Below, piece after piece: positions 44,094 through 53,143 of a stretch of 64,000 nucleotides of DNA. Each line of letters begins with the position of its first letter. Positions within the stretch are counted from its first letter, which is position 1. The notes under the pieces were generated by a model, which was given only the letters and a program-made list of their open reading frames with translations, made no database searches and had not been told where the DNA came from. Position numbers and translations under genes: made by a program. The DNA comes from an uncultured Victivallales bacterium (GTDB lineage Bacteria > Verrucomicrobiota > Lentisphaeria > Oligosphaerales > JAFGRS01), in the NCBI GenBank assembly GCA_903837355.1, contig CAILUI010000238.1, positions 1-64,000 on the forward strand, in the 5' to 3' direction.

Positions 44094-45809
44094 CTACTCC
44101 TGATCGTCGCCGACCGTCGAGCGTATCACCTCTTCCAGGGAGGTCAGGCCGATACTCGCTTTGCGCAGGCCGTCCTGGCGCAGCGTGCGCATGCCGTTGG
44201 CAATGGCCTTGGTGCGGATCTGGCCAGAGTCCGCTTTGGCGTAGATCAGCTCCTGGATATTGTCCTCCAGGATGAAGATCTCGTAGATACCCATGCGGCC
44301 CTTGTAGCCGCCGTTGCATTCGGAGCAGCCGCGTCCCACCATCAGTTTGGCATCGGCAAAGTGGTCTGCAGGAAGGCCGAGGGACTCGATTTCATCGGCG
44401 GTCGGCTGGTGCGGTTCCGGGCAGTTCTTGCACATTCGGCGCACCAGTCGTTGCGCCATGATGGCGCGGACGGCGGAGGCGACGAGGAAGGGCTTGATGC
44501 CCATATCGATCAGTCGGGTGATGGCACTCGGGGCGTCATTGGTGTGCAGGGTACTGAACACCAAGTGCCCCGTCAGCGCCGCGTTGATGGCGATCTCGCC
44601 GGTTTCCGCGTCGCGGATCTCACCCACCATGATGACGTTGGGGGCTTGGCGCAGCATGGAGCGCAAGGCGTGGGAGAAGGACAAGCCGATCTCCGCGTTG
44701 ATCTGCACCTGGTTGATGCCTGACAACTCGTACTCGACCGGGTCTTCCGCGGTGATGATCTTACGCGTCGGTTGGTTCAGGGTATGGAGGAACGAGTAGA
44801 GGGACGTGGTCTTGCCGCTACCCGTAGGACCGGTCACCAGGAAGATGCCGTCGGGGAAGCTGATGATCTTGAGGATGGTCTGCTGATCGTCCTCCAGGAA
44901 TCCGAGTTCCGAGATACCGAGCATGACGCTGCTCTTATCGAGGATACGCATGACGATGGACTCGCCATGGCTGCAGGGGATATCGGACACGCGCAGGTCG
45001 AGTTCGCGGCCCATGGCCGGCACGCGGATGCGTCCGTCCTGCGGGACACGATGCTCGGAGAGGTCCATGCCTGCCATCAGCTTCAGACGACTAAGGATGT
45101 TGTTCTGCAGGTACTTGGGTGGATTCTCGACCTCATGGAGAACGCCATCGATGCGGTAGCGGATACGGAAGCGTTTCTCCATGGGTTCCAGATGGATATC
45201 CGAGGTCCGCGTGCGGAAGGCTTCGAGGATGAGGAGCGAGACGAGGCGGATGATCGGGGCTTCGTCATCCTCCTCCTCACTGGTCTCCGTGGTCACATCG
45301 GTAGTGGCCACTTCGCCAATGTCGAGACTGCCTTCGGTCATCTCCTCCAGGAAGGACTCGACGGAGTCACCGACATCGCCGTAGTAGTATTCCAGGGCCC
45401 GTTCGATGGCCTTCCGGCTGGCGACCACCCCCTCCACATCGGTGCGGAGAATGTAGCGGATCGAATCCAGCGCCTCGAGGTCGCTGGGGTCTGACATGGC
45501 GACGGTCAGAGTCCCCTCATTGCGCATGACCGGAACGATGTGATAGCGACGGGCGATATCGGTAGGGACGGCCGCGACGACATCCGGGGGGATCTTGAAG
45601 TCCGAGCTGAACTCGAACGTGTCCATACCGTATTCGGCGGCCACGAGGTGCAGCACATCGTCCTCGGAGACGCGTTTCAGCAGGATGAGCGCGTCAACGA
45701 CAGACGTGCCCCCCAACTGCGCGTGCTCGCGCGCCTCAGCCACGTGGCTGTCGCTGACAATGCCGCGTGACTGCAGCAGATCAAGCACGAAATCGTCTGA
45801 ACCTGTCAC
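44094..45809 (-). CDS. pilB: Type II secretion/type IV pilus extension ATPase (GspE/PilB), second paralogue
   Basis: A 571-residue ATPase, first gene of the motor operon. It has the MshEN-type N-terminal domain (HIVPVMRNEGTLTVAMSDPSD), then an acidic insertion (TSEEEDDE), Walker A GPTGSGKTTSLYS, Asp box TAEDPVEYELSG, GEIRDAETG and STLHTNDA. The zinc site uses CKNC and CSECNGG. The GTG start at 45809 follows AGGTGA at five-base spacing. It is about the same length as the next ATPase but differs in the N-terminal domain, so the two may serve different pilins or respond differently to c-di-GMP, which MshEN domains can bind. Confidence 0.95.
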   Translation of the reverse strand: MTGSDDFVLDLLQSRGIVSDSHVAEAREHAQLGGTSVVDALILLKRVSEDDVLHLVAAEYGMDTFEFSSDFKIPPDVVAAVPTDIARRYHIVPVMRNEGTLTVAMSDPSDLEALDSIRYILRTDVEGVVASRKAIERALEYYYGDVGDSVESFLEEMTEGSLDIGEVATTDVTTETSEEEDDEAPIIRLVSLLILEAFRTRTSDIHLEPMEKRFRIRYRIDGVLHEVENPPKYLQNNILSRLKLMAGMDLSEHRVPQDGRIRVPAMGRELDLRVSDIPCSHGESIVMRILDKSSVMLGISELGFLEDDQQTILKIISFPDGIFLVTGPTGSGKTTSLYSFLHTLNQPTRKIITAEDPVEYELSGINQVQINAEIGLSFSHALRSMLRQAPNVIMVGEIRDAETGEIAINAALTGHLVFSTLHTNDAPSAITRLIDMGIKPFLVASAVRAIMAQRLVRRMCKNCPEPHQPTADEIESLGLPADHFADAKLMVGRGCSECNGGYKGRMGIYEIFILEDNIQELIYAKADSGQIRTKAIANGMRTLRQDGLRKASIGLTSLEEVIRSTVGDDQE

Positions 45810-46172
45810 AGTGTCACCTGCCGTACGATGCTAGGTCGCCTCGACACGTTATTCTCATGCTGACGCCTGCTTGCGGCTCCGCCGCACTCTGACTGCGGCC
45901 GCGTTTCGTCCACCCTGTTTTGGCGGCGCGTTGACACCAAATTGCCCATGTCGCCAGAACATCTATTGTATCCTGCTCTCAAAAGCAAGTCAATGAACGT
46001 TCTGTAACTTATTTATAGACAATATACTATGGATGCTACTCTGGGCTCTTCGGCCACCCTTTGCACGGTCTGTTCGGAGACTATGAGCCCTATCTGCTTC
46101 TGCAGGGACCTGCCACTGCGGCTGCCCGAGGGGGGGGCGACGAGGGGTCCGTCTCTCAGCAACTGGGACCGT
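45810..46172. other. Intergenic region between pilB and gmhA
   Basis: This 363-bp gap holds the pil promoter (45965-45993) and an AT-rich patch around 45955-46030 in an otherwise GC-rich window. On the plus strand a possible -10 (TATACT, 46024-46029) lies 17 bp after a poor -35 (TTCTGT). The only ORF it could serve (46029-46337) runs antisense into gmhA and has no recognisable product. The part from 46030 to 46172, past the gmhA stop, has a G-run but no clear terminator hairpin. Confidence 0.5.
45965..45993 (-). promoter_or_regulatory. Sigma70-type promoter of the pilus motor operon
   Basis: On the minus strand a near-consensus -35 TTGACT (45993-45988) and -10 TACAAT (45970-45965) are 17 bp apart. 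The predicted start is about 150 bp upstream of the GTG of the first pilB. It should drive both pilB genes, pilT and pilC. The match is one of the best promoter-like sequences in the window, and lies in a local AT-rich patch. Confidence 0.65.
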
Positions 46173-46811
46173 TCACGATGTGAAGAACTCCTCCTCCAGC
46201 AGTGCGCACAGGCAATGGTACAGTGGCAGATGCAGCTCTTGGATCAGGTACGTCTCGCTGGCCGGCACGCACAGACAGACACTGGCCAGACCGGCAAGGA
46301 GGCCACCGTTGGCGCCACTGAAGCCGATGATGGGTAGACCCTTCAGTATGGCGACTCGGCAGGCCATGATGACGTTACGGGCGTTACCTGAGGTCGACAG
46401 TGCCAGCAGGACGTCGCCGGGGCGGGCCATGACGTACAGTGGCTGGGCGAAGATCAGGTCCCCGTCAGTATCGTTACTGACTGCGGTTGTCAGGGCCCCA
46501 TCGGCGCCCAGTACCTGAGTTCGCAGTCCTCTTTGCAGCCGGCGGGCCAGCAGAGCCCCAGGCGCCCCGAACTGCTCACACAGACGCGTTTGCTCCCTCT
46601 CCTCGAGCGGACGTGGCCTGAGAAACCCCTTCATCAACTCGCCGCTGATATGCCCGGCATCGGCATGGCTGCCGCCATTGCCACAGATGAACAAGGTACC
46701 CCCGGTCAGAAACGCCGTTTGGCAGAGGGCGTAGGCCGCGCGGAACTGGGGGATCACGACTTGCAGAGACGGAATACGCTGACACAGTTCGTCTATGCGT
46801 ACGTCGTCCAT
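46173..46811 (-). CDS. gmhA: SIS-domain phosphoheptose isomerase (GmhA-like)
   Basis: A 212-residue SIS-domain protein. LFICGNGGSHADAGHISGELMKGF carries the phosphosugar-binding loop, ALTTAVSNDTDGDLIFAQPL is the usual GmhA central motif, and LLALSTSGNARNVI is the second SIS signature. GmhA converts sedoheptulose 7-phosphate to D-glycero-D-manno-heptose 7-phosphate; the DiaA replication regulator is a close relative and a fair alternative, given the nearby dnaN. The product is somewhat longer than E. coli GmhA because of an insertion (RPRPLEEREQTRLCEQFGAP). The ATG at 46811 was preferred over a longer start reading into the promoter region. Confidence 0.85.
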   Translation of the reverse strand: MDDVRIDELCQRIPSLQVVIPQFRAAYALCQTAFLTGGTLFICGNGGSHADAGHISGELMKGFLRPRPLEEREQTRLCEQFGAPGALLARRLQRGLRTQVLGADGALTTAVSNDTDGDLIFAQPLYVMARPGDVLLALSTSGNARNVIMACRVAILKGLPIIGFSGANGGLLAGLASVCLCVPASETYLIQELHLPLYHCLCALLEEEFFTS

Positions 46812-46911
46812 AGAATTCACCCTCACCCCGGTGCACCGGATGGTCGAGGGGGCCATGTCAGTAACCCTGACAACAAGTCCCCCCCGACTCCGTCGTTTTC
46901 CTGCTGACAAG

Positions 46912-47107
46912 GTTAGTATGACGTGAATACACAGTTTGTCAACACGATATTAGCCGGGTATTGGATGTTGATAAGTATTTTGTATTAATGTATTTACAAT
47001 ACAGTGCTTGACATGTGAACAGCTCTAGTGATATTGGCCTATCTATATATGTAAGATAGAGATATCAGACGGTTTCACGGACCCCAACAGCCAGGGATTC
47101 ACGCATC
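46912..47107. other. AT-rich divergent gap before dnaN; possible replication-origin segment
   Basis: This gap separates minus-strand gmhA from plus-strand dnaN and is markedly AT-rich compared with its neighbours. It contains TGTTGATAA (46966-46974), one mismatch from the DnaA box consensus on the reverse strand. GTATT direct repeats lie at 46975, 46982 and 46990, and inverted repeats at 46981-47003 and 47039-47059. dnaN and recF follow, as next to many bacterial origins, but dnaA is not in the window. One box-like site is weak evidence, so this is a candidate only. Confidence 0.35.
47008..47037 (+). promoter_or_regulatory. Promoter candidate for dnaN-recF
   Basis: A consensus -35 TTGACA (47008-47013) is followed, 18 bp on, by TATTGG (47032-47037) preceded by TGA, an extended -10 form. 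The hexamer itself is only a partial match. It would leave a leader of about 65 nt before the dnaN ATG, which includes the small inverted repeat at 47039-47059. Confidence 0.4.
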
Positions 47108-48199
47108 ATGAAGATCACGGTAGCCCGCGACCATCTGTTGAACGCGATTCGTTTGGTGGGAAACGTCGTTAGCACCCGTACACCGATGCCTGTACTGAGC
47201 ACCATTCTTGCCGAGAGCGTCGAGGGCTGGCTGCATCTGTCTGCGACGGACATGGAAATGTCGATTCGCACGGCGATTCCGGCGGTGGTTGAGGAGGGGG
47301 GGAGCACGACTCTACCGGCGCGGAAGATTGCGCAGATCGTGGCCGCTTTGCCGTCGGGGGATGTTCTGTTGGCCACGGATGAGGGACAGACGACATCGGT
47401 GACGTGCGGCAAAGCGTTCTTCCGCATCGTGGGGCTTGATCCGAAAGATTTTCCGCGGGACAGTGGGTTTGCTGAGGAATGGTTTTTCGTGGTGCCGGGG
47501 AGGGAGTTGCGCAAAGCCTTGGCAAAGGTCTCCTACTCGACCAGTGAGGATGAGACGCGGCACGTTCTGAATGGGATTCTGCTGAGTGTGCGCGAGGGGA
47601 TGATGACCGTGGCGGCGACTGACGGTCGGCGCTTGGCGCTGGTTGAGCGGCATCTAGCGGGGGAAGGGATCGCGGATGGCGATGTGATTCTGCCAGCGAA
47701 GGTGGTGGCGGAACTGGGACGCATGCTGGAGGGCGACGGGGATGTGAAGGTGCGGCTCAGTGCGGCCAGAGCGTCGTTTGAGTTTGGCCAGACGCTGCTG
47801 GTATCGAAGTTGGTTGAGGGGATCTATCCGAACTACCGTCAAGTCGTGCCCGCGACATTTGCGCAGTCGGTGGCCATTCCGCGGGTCGCCTTTGCCGAGG
47901 CTCTGAACCGGGTGGCGATGGTGGTCAGTGAGAGCAGTGCCGCGGTGAAGTTGAGTCTGACGTCTGCGGAAATGGTAGTGTCAGCGACGAGTGCTGAGGT
48001 CGGGGAGGCGAAGGAGGCGATCGACGTATCGTATGAGGGAGGACCGTTGGCCATTGCCTTCAACCCTCTGTTCTTCACGGAGCCGATCAAGAACCTTGAG
48101 TGCGACCAGTTGATTCTGCAGTTCAACGATGAGTACAGTCCGGTGGCCATGTCCGGGGACGAAGGCTTCCTGTACGTGGTCATGCCGATGCGGGCCTAG
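47108..48199 (+). CDS. dnaN: DNA polymerase III beta sliding clamp
   Basis: A 363-residue protein, normal length, with the three-fold clamp architecture. The start MKITVARDHLLNAIRLVGNVVSTRTPMPVLSTI and the second-domain FRIVGLDPKDFPRD, EDETRHVLNGILL and VAATDGRRLAL match DnaN. The C-terminus ends YVVMPMRA, as in the family (MPMR(L/V)). It holds DNA polymerase on the template. It is followed 24 bp later by recF in the common dnaN-recF order; no dnaA precedes it here. Confidence 0.97.
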   Translation: MKITVARDHLLNAIRLVGNVVSTRTPMPVLSTILAESVEGWLHLSATDMEMSIRTAIPAVVEEGGSTTLPARKIAQIVAALPSGDVLLATDEGQTTSVTCGKAFFRIVGLDPKDFPRDSGFAEEWFFVVPGRELRKALAKVSYSTSEDETRHVLNGILLSVREGMMTVAATDGRRLALVERHLAGEGIADGDVILPAKVVAELGRMLEGDGDVKVRLSAARASFEFGQTLLVSKLVEGIYPNYRQVVPATFAQSVAIPRVAFAEALNRVAMVVSESSAAVKLSLTSAEMVVSATSAEVGEAKEAIDVSYEGGPLAIAFNPLFFTEPIKNLECDQLILQFNDEYSPVAMSGDEGFLYVVMPMRA

Positions 48200-48223
48200 G
48201 GCCGGCTCAGACGGACGATCACG

Positions 48224-49351
48224 ATGGGCACGGGCACCTTGTCGCGCTTGCAGGTGTGGGACTTCCGCAATCTGCGGCGGCTGGATATGGCTTTCGTGAA
48301 GGGGGTGACTGTCCTGATCGGCAGCAACGGTCAGGGCAAGAGCAATGTGCTCGAAGCCATCTTCTATCTTGCCGGGTTGCGTTCCTTCCGTACCCAGGGT
48401 GTGGCAGAGCTGAGGCACTGGGCTGCGGAGGCGTTCACGCTACGGGGTGAGATTGGTGCTAGCGATCCCCGCGAGCGCTTGACCGTGGCCGTGAGTCAGG
48501 GGGCAAAGCGCTACCTGCAACTCAATGGGATGGCGGTTGAGCGCGCCAGCGATTTCATCAACCGCTTTCTGTGTATCCCCCTGGTTCCTGAAGATATGGA
48601 GATGGTGAAGGGAGCGGCGAGTGTACGTCGGCGTTTCCTTGATAGCACCATTTCGCAACGCTGGGGGCCCTACCTAGGGGAATTACAGCGTTACCGGGAG
48701 GCGGTGAATTCGCGAAACTTGGCACTGCGGAGTCCGCAGCAGTATCCGGCGAGCGTGCTCAAGGCGTACGAGGAGGTGATCGTGCGCCATGGGGCGCGCG
48801 TCGAGTGGTTACGGCGGGAGCACGTGGCGGACCTGGGCGAGACACTGAGAGAGCTATCGGTAAGACTTCTCGGTGGACAGCGGCGGGTATTGGCGGTGTC
48901 GTACGCCTGTCCGGGAATCACGAAGGATTCGCCCGTGGATTCGGAGGACGTGCTGGAGGCAGTACTCGCCGAGGCACTTTGGCGAAACAGCGAGCGTGAC
49001 CGTCGCGAGGGCCATACCTCGGTCGGGCCGCACCGAGCGGATCTCGCCATCACCTTGAACGGTAGAGCCCTGGGCACCTGCGGCTCCGAGGGTGAGTGCC
49101 GTATGGCTTGTCTCGCCCTGCGTTTGGCGTCGCTCGACAGGGCTCGTCAGGAGGCGAGTACGACCAGGGCGGTGGTGGCTCTGGTTGACGATGTGATTGG
49201 CGAACTCGATAGCCCGCGACGCGGGGCCTTCCTCGAGGCCGTACAACAGGCGGATCAGGTGATCGTGACCGCTACCGCGACACCGCTGGAACTGGTGGGG
49301 AGGGCGGCGGCGACGTACTGCGTTCAGGAAGGAGTGGTGTCGGTGGTATGA
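48224..49351 (+). CDS. recF: DNA replication/repair protein RecF
   Basis: A 375-residue SMC-like ATPase. The N-terminus has LQVWDFRNLRRLDM, Walker A IGSNGQGKSNVLEAIFYLAG and SFRTQGVAEL. The C-terminal half has TSVGPHRADL (signature region) and VVALVDDVIGELDSPRR, the Walker B/D-loop. RecF loads RecA at single-strand gaps with RecO and RecR. Its TGA overlaps the ATG of the EamA transporter by 4 bp, an unusual partner for recF, and implies that the following genes are read from the dnaN promoter or an internal one. Confidence 0.96.
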   Translation: MGTGTLSRLQVWDFRNLRRLDMAFVKGVTVLIGSNGQGKSNVLEAIFYLAGLRSFRTQGVAELRHWAAEAFTLRGEIGASDPRERLTVAVSQGAKRYLQLNGMAVERASDFINRFLCIPLVPEDMEMVKGAASVRRRFLDSTISQRWGPYLGELQRYREAVNSRNLALRSPQQYPASVLKAYEEVIVRHGARVEWLRREHVADLGETLRELSVRLLGGQRRVLAVSYACPGITKDSPVDSEDVLEAVLAEALWRNSERDRREGHTSVGPHRADLAITLNGRALGTCGSEGECRMACLALRLASLDRARQEASTTRAVVALVDDVIGELDSPRRGAFLEAVQQADQVIVTATATPLELVGRAAATYCVQEGVVSVV

Positions 49352-50286
49352 GTGACCGGGCGCCTGGCTCCAACCCCGCGGGGACGCTGGCATTGCTCGG
49401 CGCGATCGTGCTGTTCAGTACCGTGGAGATCGCCAGCAAAGCGATTCAGGTGGGCTGCGGCGCTCACATCGATCCCTTCCTGCTCGTCTTCCTGAGGTTT
49501 TTCGTGACCGGTCTCTGTCTGCTGGCTATTGGCATTCCCAGCGCCAGGCAGCGGGGGGTGGTGCTGGGGCCGCGGGATCTAGGTATTCTGTGCCTCAATG
49601 GCGTCGTCGGTATCGCGCTCAGCATCAGTTTGTTCCATGTCGCCATTCTGGCCTTCCACAACGCCTCCTCTGCGGCGGTGGTTTTCAGTGCAAACCCCGT
49701 CTTTGTGGCCCTGTTAGCGCCACTGATCAACCGCGAGGGGGTCAGCCTGCGGCAGAGTGTGGCGGTGGTGTTGGGTGGGCTGGGGGTGCTGTGCTTTGCC
49801 TTTGAGTCGGGACACCTTGAGAGCGCGTCGATCAAGGGTTTGCTGGTCATGGTCGGGTCGGCGTTCTTCTTTGCCATCGGCATCTGCGTCTCACGCCGGA
49901 TCATACCGCGTTACGGACCGCTGCTGACCATGGGGATCTCAGCGTTGTTCGGTAGCCTGGTGGTACTGCCCATCGGTTTGTGGCGCAGTACGAGTCCCAT
50001 TCTGCCAGAACTCTCGAAAGGGCTCTGGCCGCTGCTCTACGTCACCCTCGCTGGCACCGCCCTGGCCTACGGCCTCTACTATTACGGTCTGGCGAAGACG
50101 TCGGCGTACCGCGCCTCGGTGACCTTCTTCCTGAAGCCCGTCATCGCCACAGCACTGGCCATGGGGCTGCGCGGCGAGCGCGTCAATGCGTATACCGCGA
50201 GCGGCACCGTGCTGATTCTGCTGGGGCTCGTGCTGGCGGTGCTGGGTGACACCTGGCGAAGCGCGCGGCGACGGGAGGTGCGCTGA
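49348..50286 (+). CDS. EamA/DMT family transporter
   Basis: A 312-residue polytopic protein with about ten helices in two EamA repeats. The first repeat is around residues 12-145 (LFSTVEIASKAIQVG, NASSAAVVFSANPVFVALLAPL) and the second around 160-300 (LLVMVGSAFFFAIGICVSRR, SAYRASVTFFLKPVIATALA). Members of the drug/metabolite transporter superfamily export amino acids, nucleotide sugars or other metabolites; the substrate is unknown. It overlaps recF by 4 bp and the FGGY kinase by 1 bp. Confidence 0.88.
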   Translation: MSDRAPGSNPAGTLALLGAIVLFSTVEIASKAIQVGCGAHIDPFLLVFLRFFVTGLCLLAIGIPSARQRGVVLGPRDLGILCLNGVVGIALSISLFHVAILAFHNASSAAVVFSANPVFVALLAPLINREGVSLRQSVAVVLGGLGVLCFAFESGHLESASIKGLLVMVGSAFFFAIGICVSRRIIPRYGPLLTMGISALFGSLVVLPIGLWRSTSPILPELSKGLWPLLYVTLAGTALAYGLYYYGLAKTSAYRASVTFFLKPVIATALAMGLRGERVNAYTASGTVLILLGLVLAVLGDTWRSARRREVR

Positions 50287-51689
50287 TGGGGTCCAGCCCA
50301 GGGCTGATTTTGGCCGTAGACTGCGGTTCAACGACGCTCAAGGCGGCGCTGTTCGCTCCGACCTTGGAGCGCCTGGGGGAAGGCAGTGTGGCCCTGCGCT
50401 ATGCGGTCCAGGGTGGCCCGGAGGTAGAGATCGGCGCGGACGACGTCTGGAGCGCCTTCCGCGAACTGGCGGGAAGCGCTTGCGCTCAGGCCGGCAGCGC
50501 CGTGCACGCCGTGACGACGGTGGCGTTTACCAGCCAGGCGCAGACCTTTGCGCTCGGCAGTGCCGACGGGCGGCGGATGATCACGCCATTCTACAGTTGG
50601 ATGGACAGGCGGGCCGAAGCCGAAGCTGCGGAGCTGACGGCCACGCTCGGGCCCGACTTCCACCGACACTGCAGTTTTGCGCCTCCCCTGCCCCAACTGC
50701 AGCTCAGCAAACTGCTCTGGGTGTCACGGCACGTCGGCGGCGGCGAGGCGTCCACCGGGAGGGTCATTACCCTGCCTGGTTTCCTGGCCGAGCGCCTGGG
50801 CGTGACCAACACGACCGACCGGAATCTCGCGGCGATGGGCGGTGCCTACTCGTTGCTGACGGGCGGTTGGTGGCAAGCGGCGCTGACGGCCTGCGGCGTC
50901 GCCAGCGAGCGTATGCCGCGGCTCGTGGACGTCGGCGCGACGGTGGCAGCCACAGCGGCACCGTACAGCGAGCTGTTCCGTCCCGAGGTCGCGGTCACCT
51001 TCGCCGGCAATGACCAGACGGCGGGAGCGTACGGCAATGCGTGCGAGCGCGGCGGCATGGTGGTGACGCTGGGTACCGCGCTGGTTGTCTATCGACATGC
51101 CGGCGGCTGCCCTGGCCCCTACAACCCCGGCGGCTGCTGGGGGCCGTACCCGGGGGGCACGTACTACGAACTGGGTACCAGCGACCACGGTTGCCAGGCT
51201 CTGGACTGGGCGCGCCGGCAACTCCTGCCCGGGGCTGGCCCGGCTGCCTTCGATGCCGCGGCGCGGGACGTGGTCGAGGCGCAGCGTGAGGCGGCGGCGC
51301 CGTTCTTTCAACCGAGCCGGATCGCCTGCGGGCAGCCGTGGAGCGAGCCGGTCACGGACACCGCGAGCGCCGCCTACGCCGTCTTGGAGGGCATTTCCTT
51401 CGCCTTACGGCGGCTGCTCGAGGTCAACCTCGGCGCGGCGGCGCCGCTTCAGGAGATCGCCGTGATTGGCGGTGGCGGGAAGAGTGCGGTGTGGCTGGCT
51501 CTGCTGGCCGACGTCCTCGGCATTCCGGTGAGCCGCGGTCACGGCGATGCGCTGCTCGGGGCGGCGGCCATGAGCGCCGGTCTGCCGCCCTGCACGGCGA
51601 CGGCGGTGGGGGCGAGGCTGCACCGGCCGGACCCCGCGCGGGTCCGCCGCCTGAGGGAGCGCTATCGCCGCTGGACGGCCCTGCTATGA
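50286..51689 (+). CDS. FGGY family carbohydrate kinase
   Basis: A 467-residue actin-fold sugar kinase. The N-terminal phosphate-1 motif is ILAVDCGSTTLKAALF, then TPFYSWMDRRA (sugar site), and FAGNDQTAGAYG with the catalytic Asp region. The adenosine motif is IAVIGGGGKSAVWLALLADVLGIPV. Length and motifs fit xylulokinase/gluconokinase/glycerol kinase relatives, but substrate cannot be fixed. It starts with TGATG coupling to the EamA gene and ends with an ATGA overlap with mtaB. With the sialidase-fold gene downstream, it may serve catabolism of a sugar released outside the cell. Confidence 0.9.
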   Translation: MGSSPGLILAVDCGSTTLKAALFAPTLERLGEGSVALRYAVQGGPEVEIGADDVWSAFRELAGSACAQAGSAVHAVTTVAFTSQAQTFALGSADGRRMITPFYSWMDRRAEAEAAELTATLGPDFHRHCSFAPPLPQLQLSKLLWVSRHVGGGEASTGRVITLPGFLAERLGVTNTTDRNLAAMGGAYSLLTGGWWQAALTACGVASERMPRLVDVGATVAATAAPYSELFRPEVAVTFAGNDQTAGAYGNACERGGMVVTLGTALVVYRHAGGCPGPYNPGGCWGPYPGGTYYELGTSDHGCQALDWARRQLLPGAGPAAFDAAARDVVEAQREAAAPFFQPSRIACGQPWSEPVTDTASAAYAVLEGISFALRRLLEVNLGAAAPLQEIAVIGGGGKSAVWLALLADVLGIPVSRGHGDALLGAAAMSAGLPPCTATAVGARLHRPDPARVRRLRERYRRWTALL

Positions 51690-53035
51690 GCGCAGATGAC
51701 GCGCCGCCGAAACGTGCGGCTATCTATACCCTCGGCTGTCGCCTGAATCAGGCCGATACGGCGCTGCTTGGGGCTGATCTTGTGGAGCACGGTTACCGTC
51801 TGGTGCCATGGGGCACGCCGGCCGAACTCCTGGTGGTGAACAGTTGTACGGTCACGGCTGAATCCGCCGCGAAGACGCGCAAGGCGGTCCATGGCGCCCG
51901 GCGGCGCTGTCCGGACGCCGTAGTCGTCGTGGTCGGCTGTGCCGCGGAACTGGAGGCGGCGGCCTGGCAGGCGGATGGGGAGGTGGATCTGATCGTCGGC
52001 AACGTCGCCAAGACGCGCCTCAGCCAGATCCTGCCCCGGGGCCTGGAACGGCCGCGGCAACCCAGCGTCCATGTCGGCGCCGTCCCGCGGCGCGAGGCAC
52101 CCCCCGCGGCCTTCAGCGAAGCCGGGACCGGGGTCTACCCGGAGCGCACCCGTGCCAATCTGAAGATCCAGGAGGGCTGCGATTTCGGGTGCAGCTATTG
52201 CATCGTCCCCCGGGTTCGCGGGCCGGCGCGTTCGCGCCAGTGGTCGGATGCCCTGCGGGAAGCCGACGAGTTGCGGCGGCGCGGGCACCGCGAGATCGTC
52301 CTGGCCGGGGTCAACATCGCCACCTACTCCGATCAGGGCCGTGATCTGGCTGATCTGGTCGAGGCGATCCTGGCGTTGGGGCCGGGGTTCCGCGTGCGTC
52401 TTGGGTCCACCGAACCGGGCTCGGTTCTGCCGCGACTGATCCGGCTCATGGGCCGGGAGCCTCGCCTCTGCCGTTTCCTGCACCTGCCGCTGCAGTACGG
52501 CGAGGACACCGTTCTGCGGGCCATGCAGCGGCGCTACACGGTGGCCGAGTATACGGGCATCGCCCAGGCCGCGGCGACGGCGCTTCCCGGTCTCTGCCTG
52601 GGGTCCGACATCATCGTCGGTTTCCCGGGCGAGACCGCGGCCAGCTTTGAGAGCTGCCGCGAGACGGTGCGCTGTCTGCCGATCAACCATCTGCATGTGT
52701 TCACCTACTCGGTGCGCGAGGGTACACCGGCGGCGGTGTTGCCGGGCACCGTACCCGGGGATCTGGCGGCACGCCGCGCCGCGGAGCTCAGCCGTCTGGG
52801 ACTGGAGAAGGCCAAGGCCTTGGCGCGCTCGCAGATCGGCCAGACCTTGGAGATCATCACCGAGGCCCGTACACCGCGGGGCTTCTGGCAGGGCTGGTCC
52901 GACAACTATCTGAGCGTCGAAATCCCCGACGCCCCCGACCTCGCGGCGAACCAGTGGGTCCGGGTACGGATCGAGACAGACCTCGGCGGGCGGCGGCTGC
53001 GTGGTTGCCGGGAGCGCGGGGCACGACCAGACTGA
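51686..53035 (+). CDS. mtaB: tRNA (N6-threonylcarbamoyladenosine(37)-C2)-methylthiotransferase MtaB
   Basis: A 449-residue radical SAM methylthiotransferase. The N-terminal UPF0004 domain supplies the first cluster cysteines (TLGCRLNQAD, NSCTVTAESAAKTRKAV, VVVVVGCAAEL). The radical SAM cluster is C-DFG-C-SY-C. HLPLQYGEDTVLRAMQRRYT and SDIIVGFPGE are typical. A short TRAM-like region closes the protein. It converts t6A37 to ms2t6A37 in tRNAs for ANN codons. The ATG at 51686 overlaps the kinase stop by 4 bp, so a longer frame reading through the kinase was rejected. Confidence 0.94.
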   Translation: MSADDAPPKRAAIYTLGCRLNQADTALLGADLVEHGYRLVPWGTPAELLVVNSCTVTAESAAKTRKAVHGARRRCPDAVVVVVGCAAELEAAAWQADGEVDLIVGNVAKTRLSQILPRGLERPRQPSVHVGAVPRREAPPAAFSEAGTGVYPERTRANLKIQEGCDFGCSYCIVPRVRGPARSRQWSDALREADELRRRGHREIVLAGVNIATYSDQGRDLADLVEAILALGPGFRVRLGSTEPGSVLPRLIRLMGREPRLCRFLHLPLQYGEDTVLRAMQRRYTVAEYTGIAQAAATALPGLCLGSDIIVGFPGETAASFESCRETVRCLPINHLHVFTYSVREGTPAAVLPGTVPGDLAARRAAELSRLGLEKAKALARSQIGQTLEIITEARTPRGFWQGWSDNYLSVEIPDAPDLAANQWVRVRIETDLGGRRLRGCRERGARPD

Positions 53036-53143
53036 ACAGCCTGCCTGCGGGCGCCCGTCGCCAGGGCAAGTAGTGGCGCACGGGCTATGGTACCGAGCAG
53101 TGTGCCACCGGCCGAAGGTGACGAGCCACAGCAGGAGCGACGC

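Noticed and set aside
39672-44723. Two long plus-strand open frames across the pilus motor genes
   Set aside because: They are antisense to pilC, pilT and pilB and rich in histidine, aspartate and glycine with no recognisable domain.
46029-46337. Small plus-strand frame after a TATACT box
   Set aside because: It runs into the antisense of gmhA, has a poor -35 and no recognisable product.
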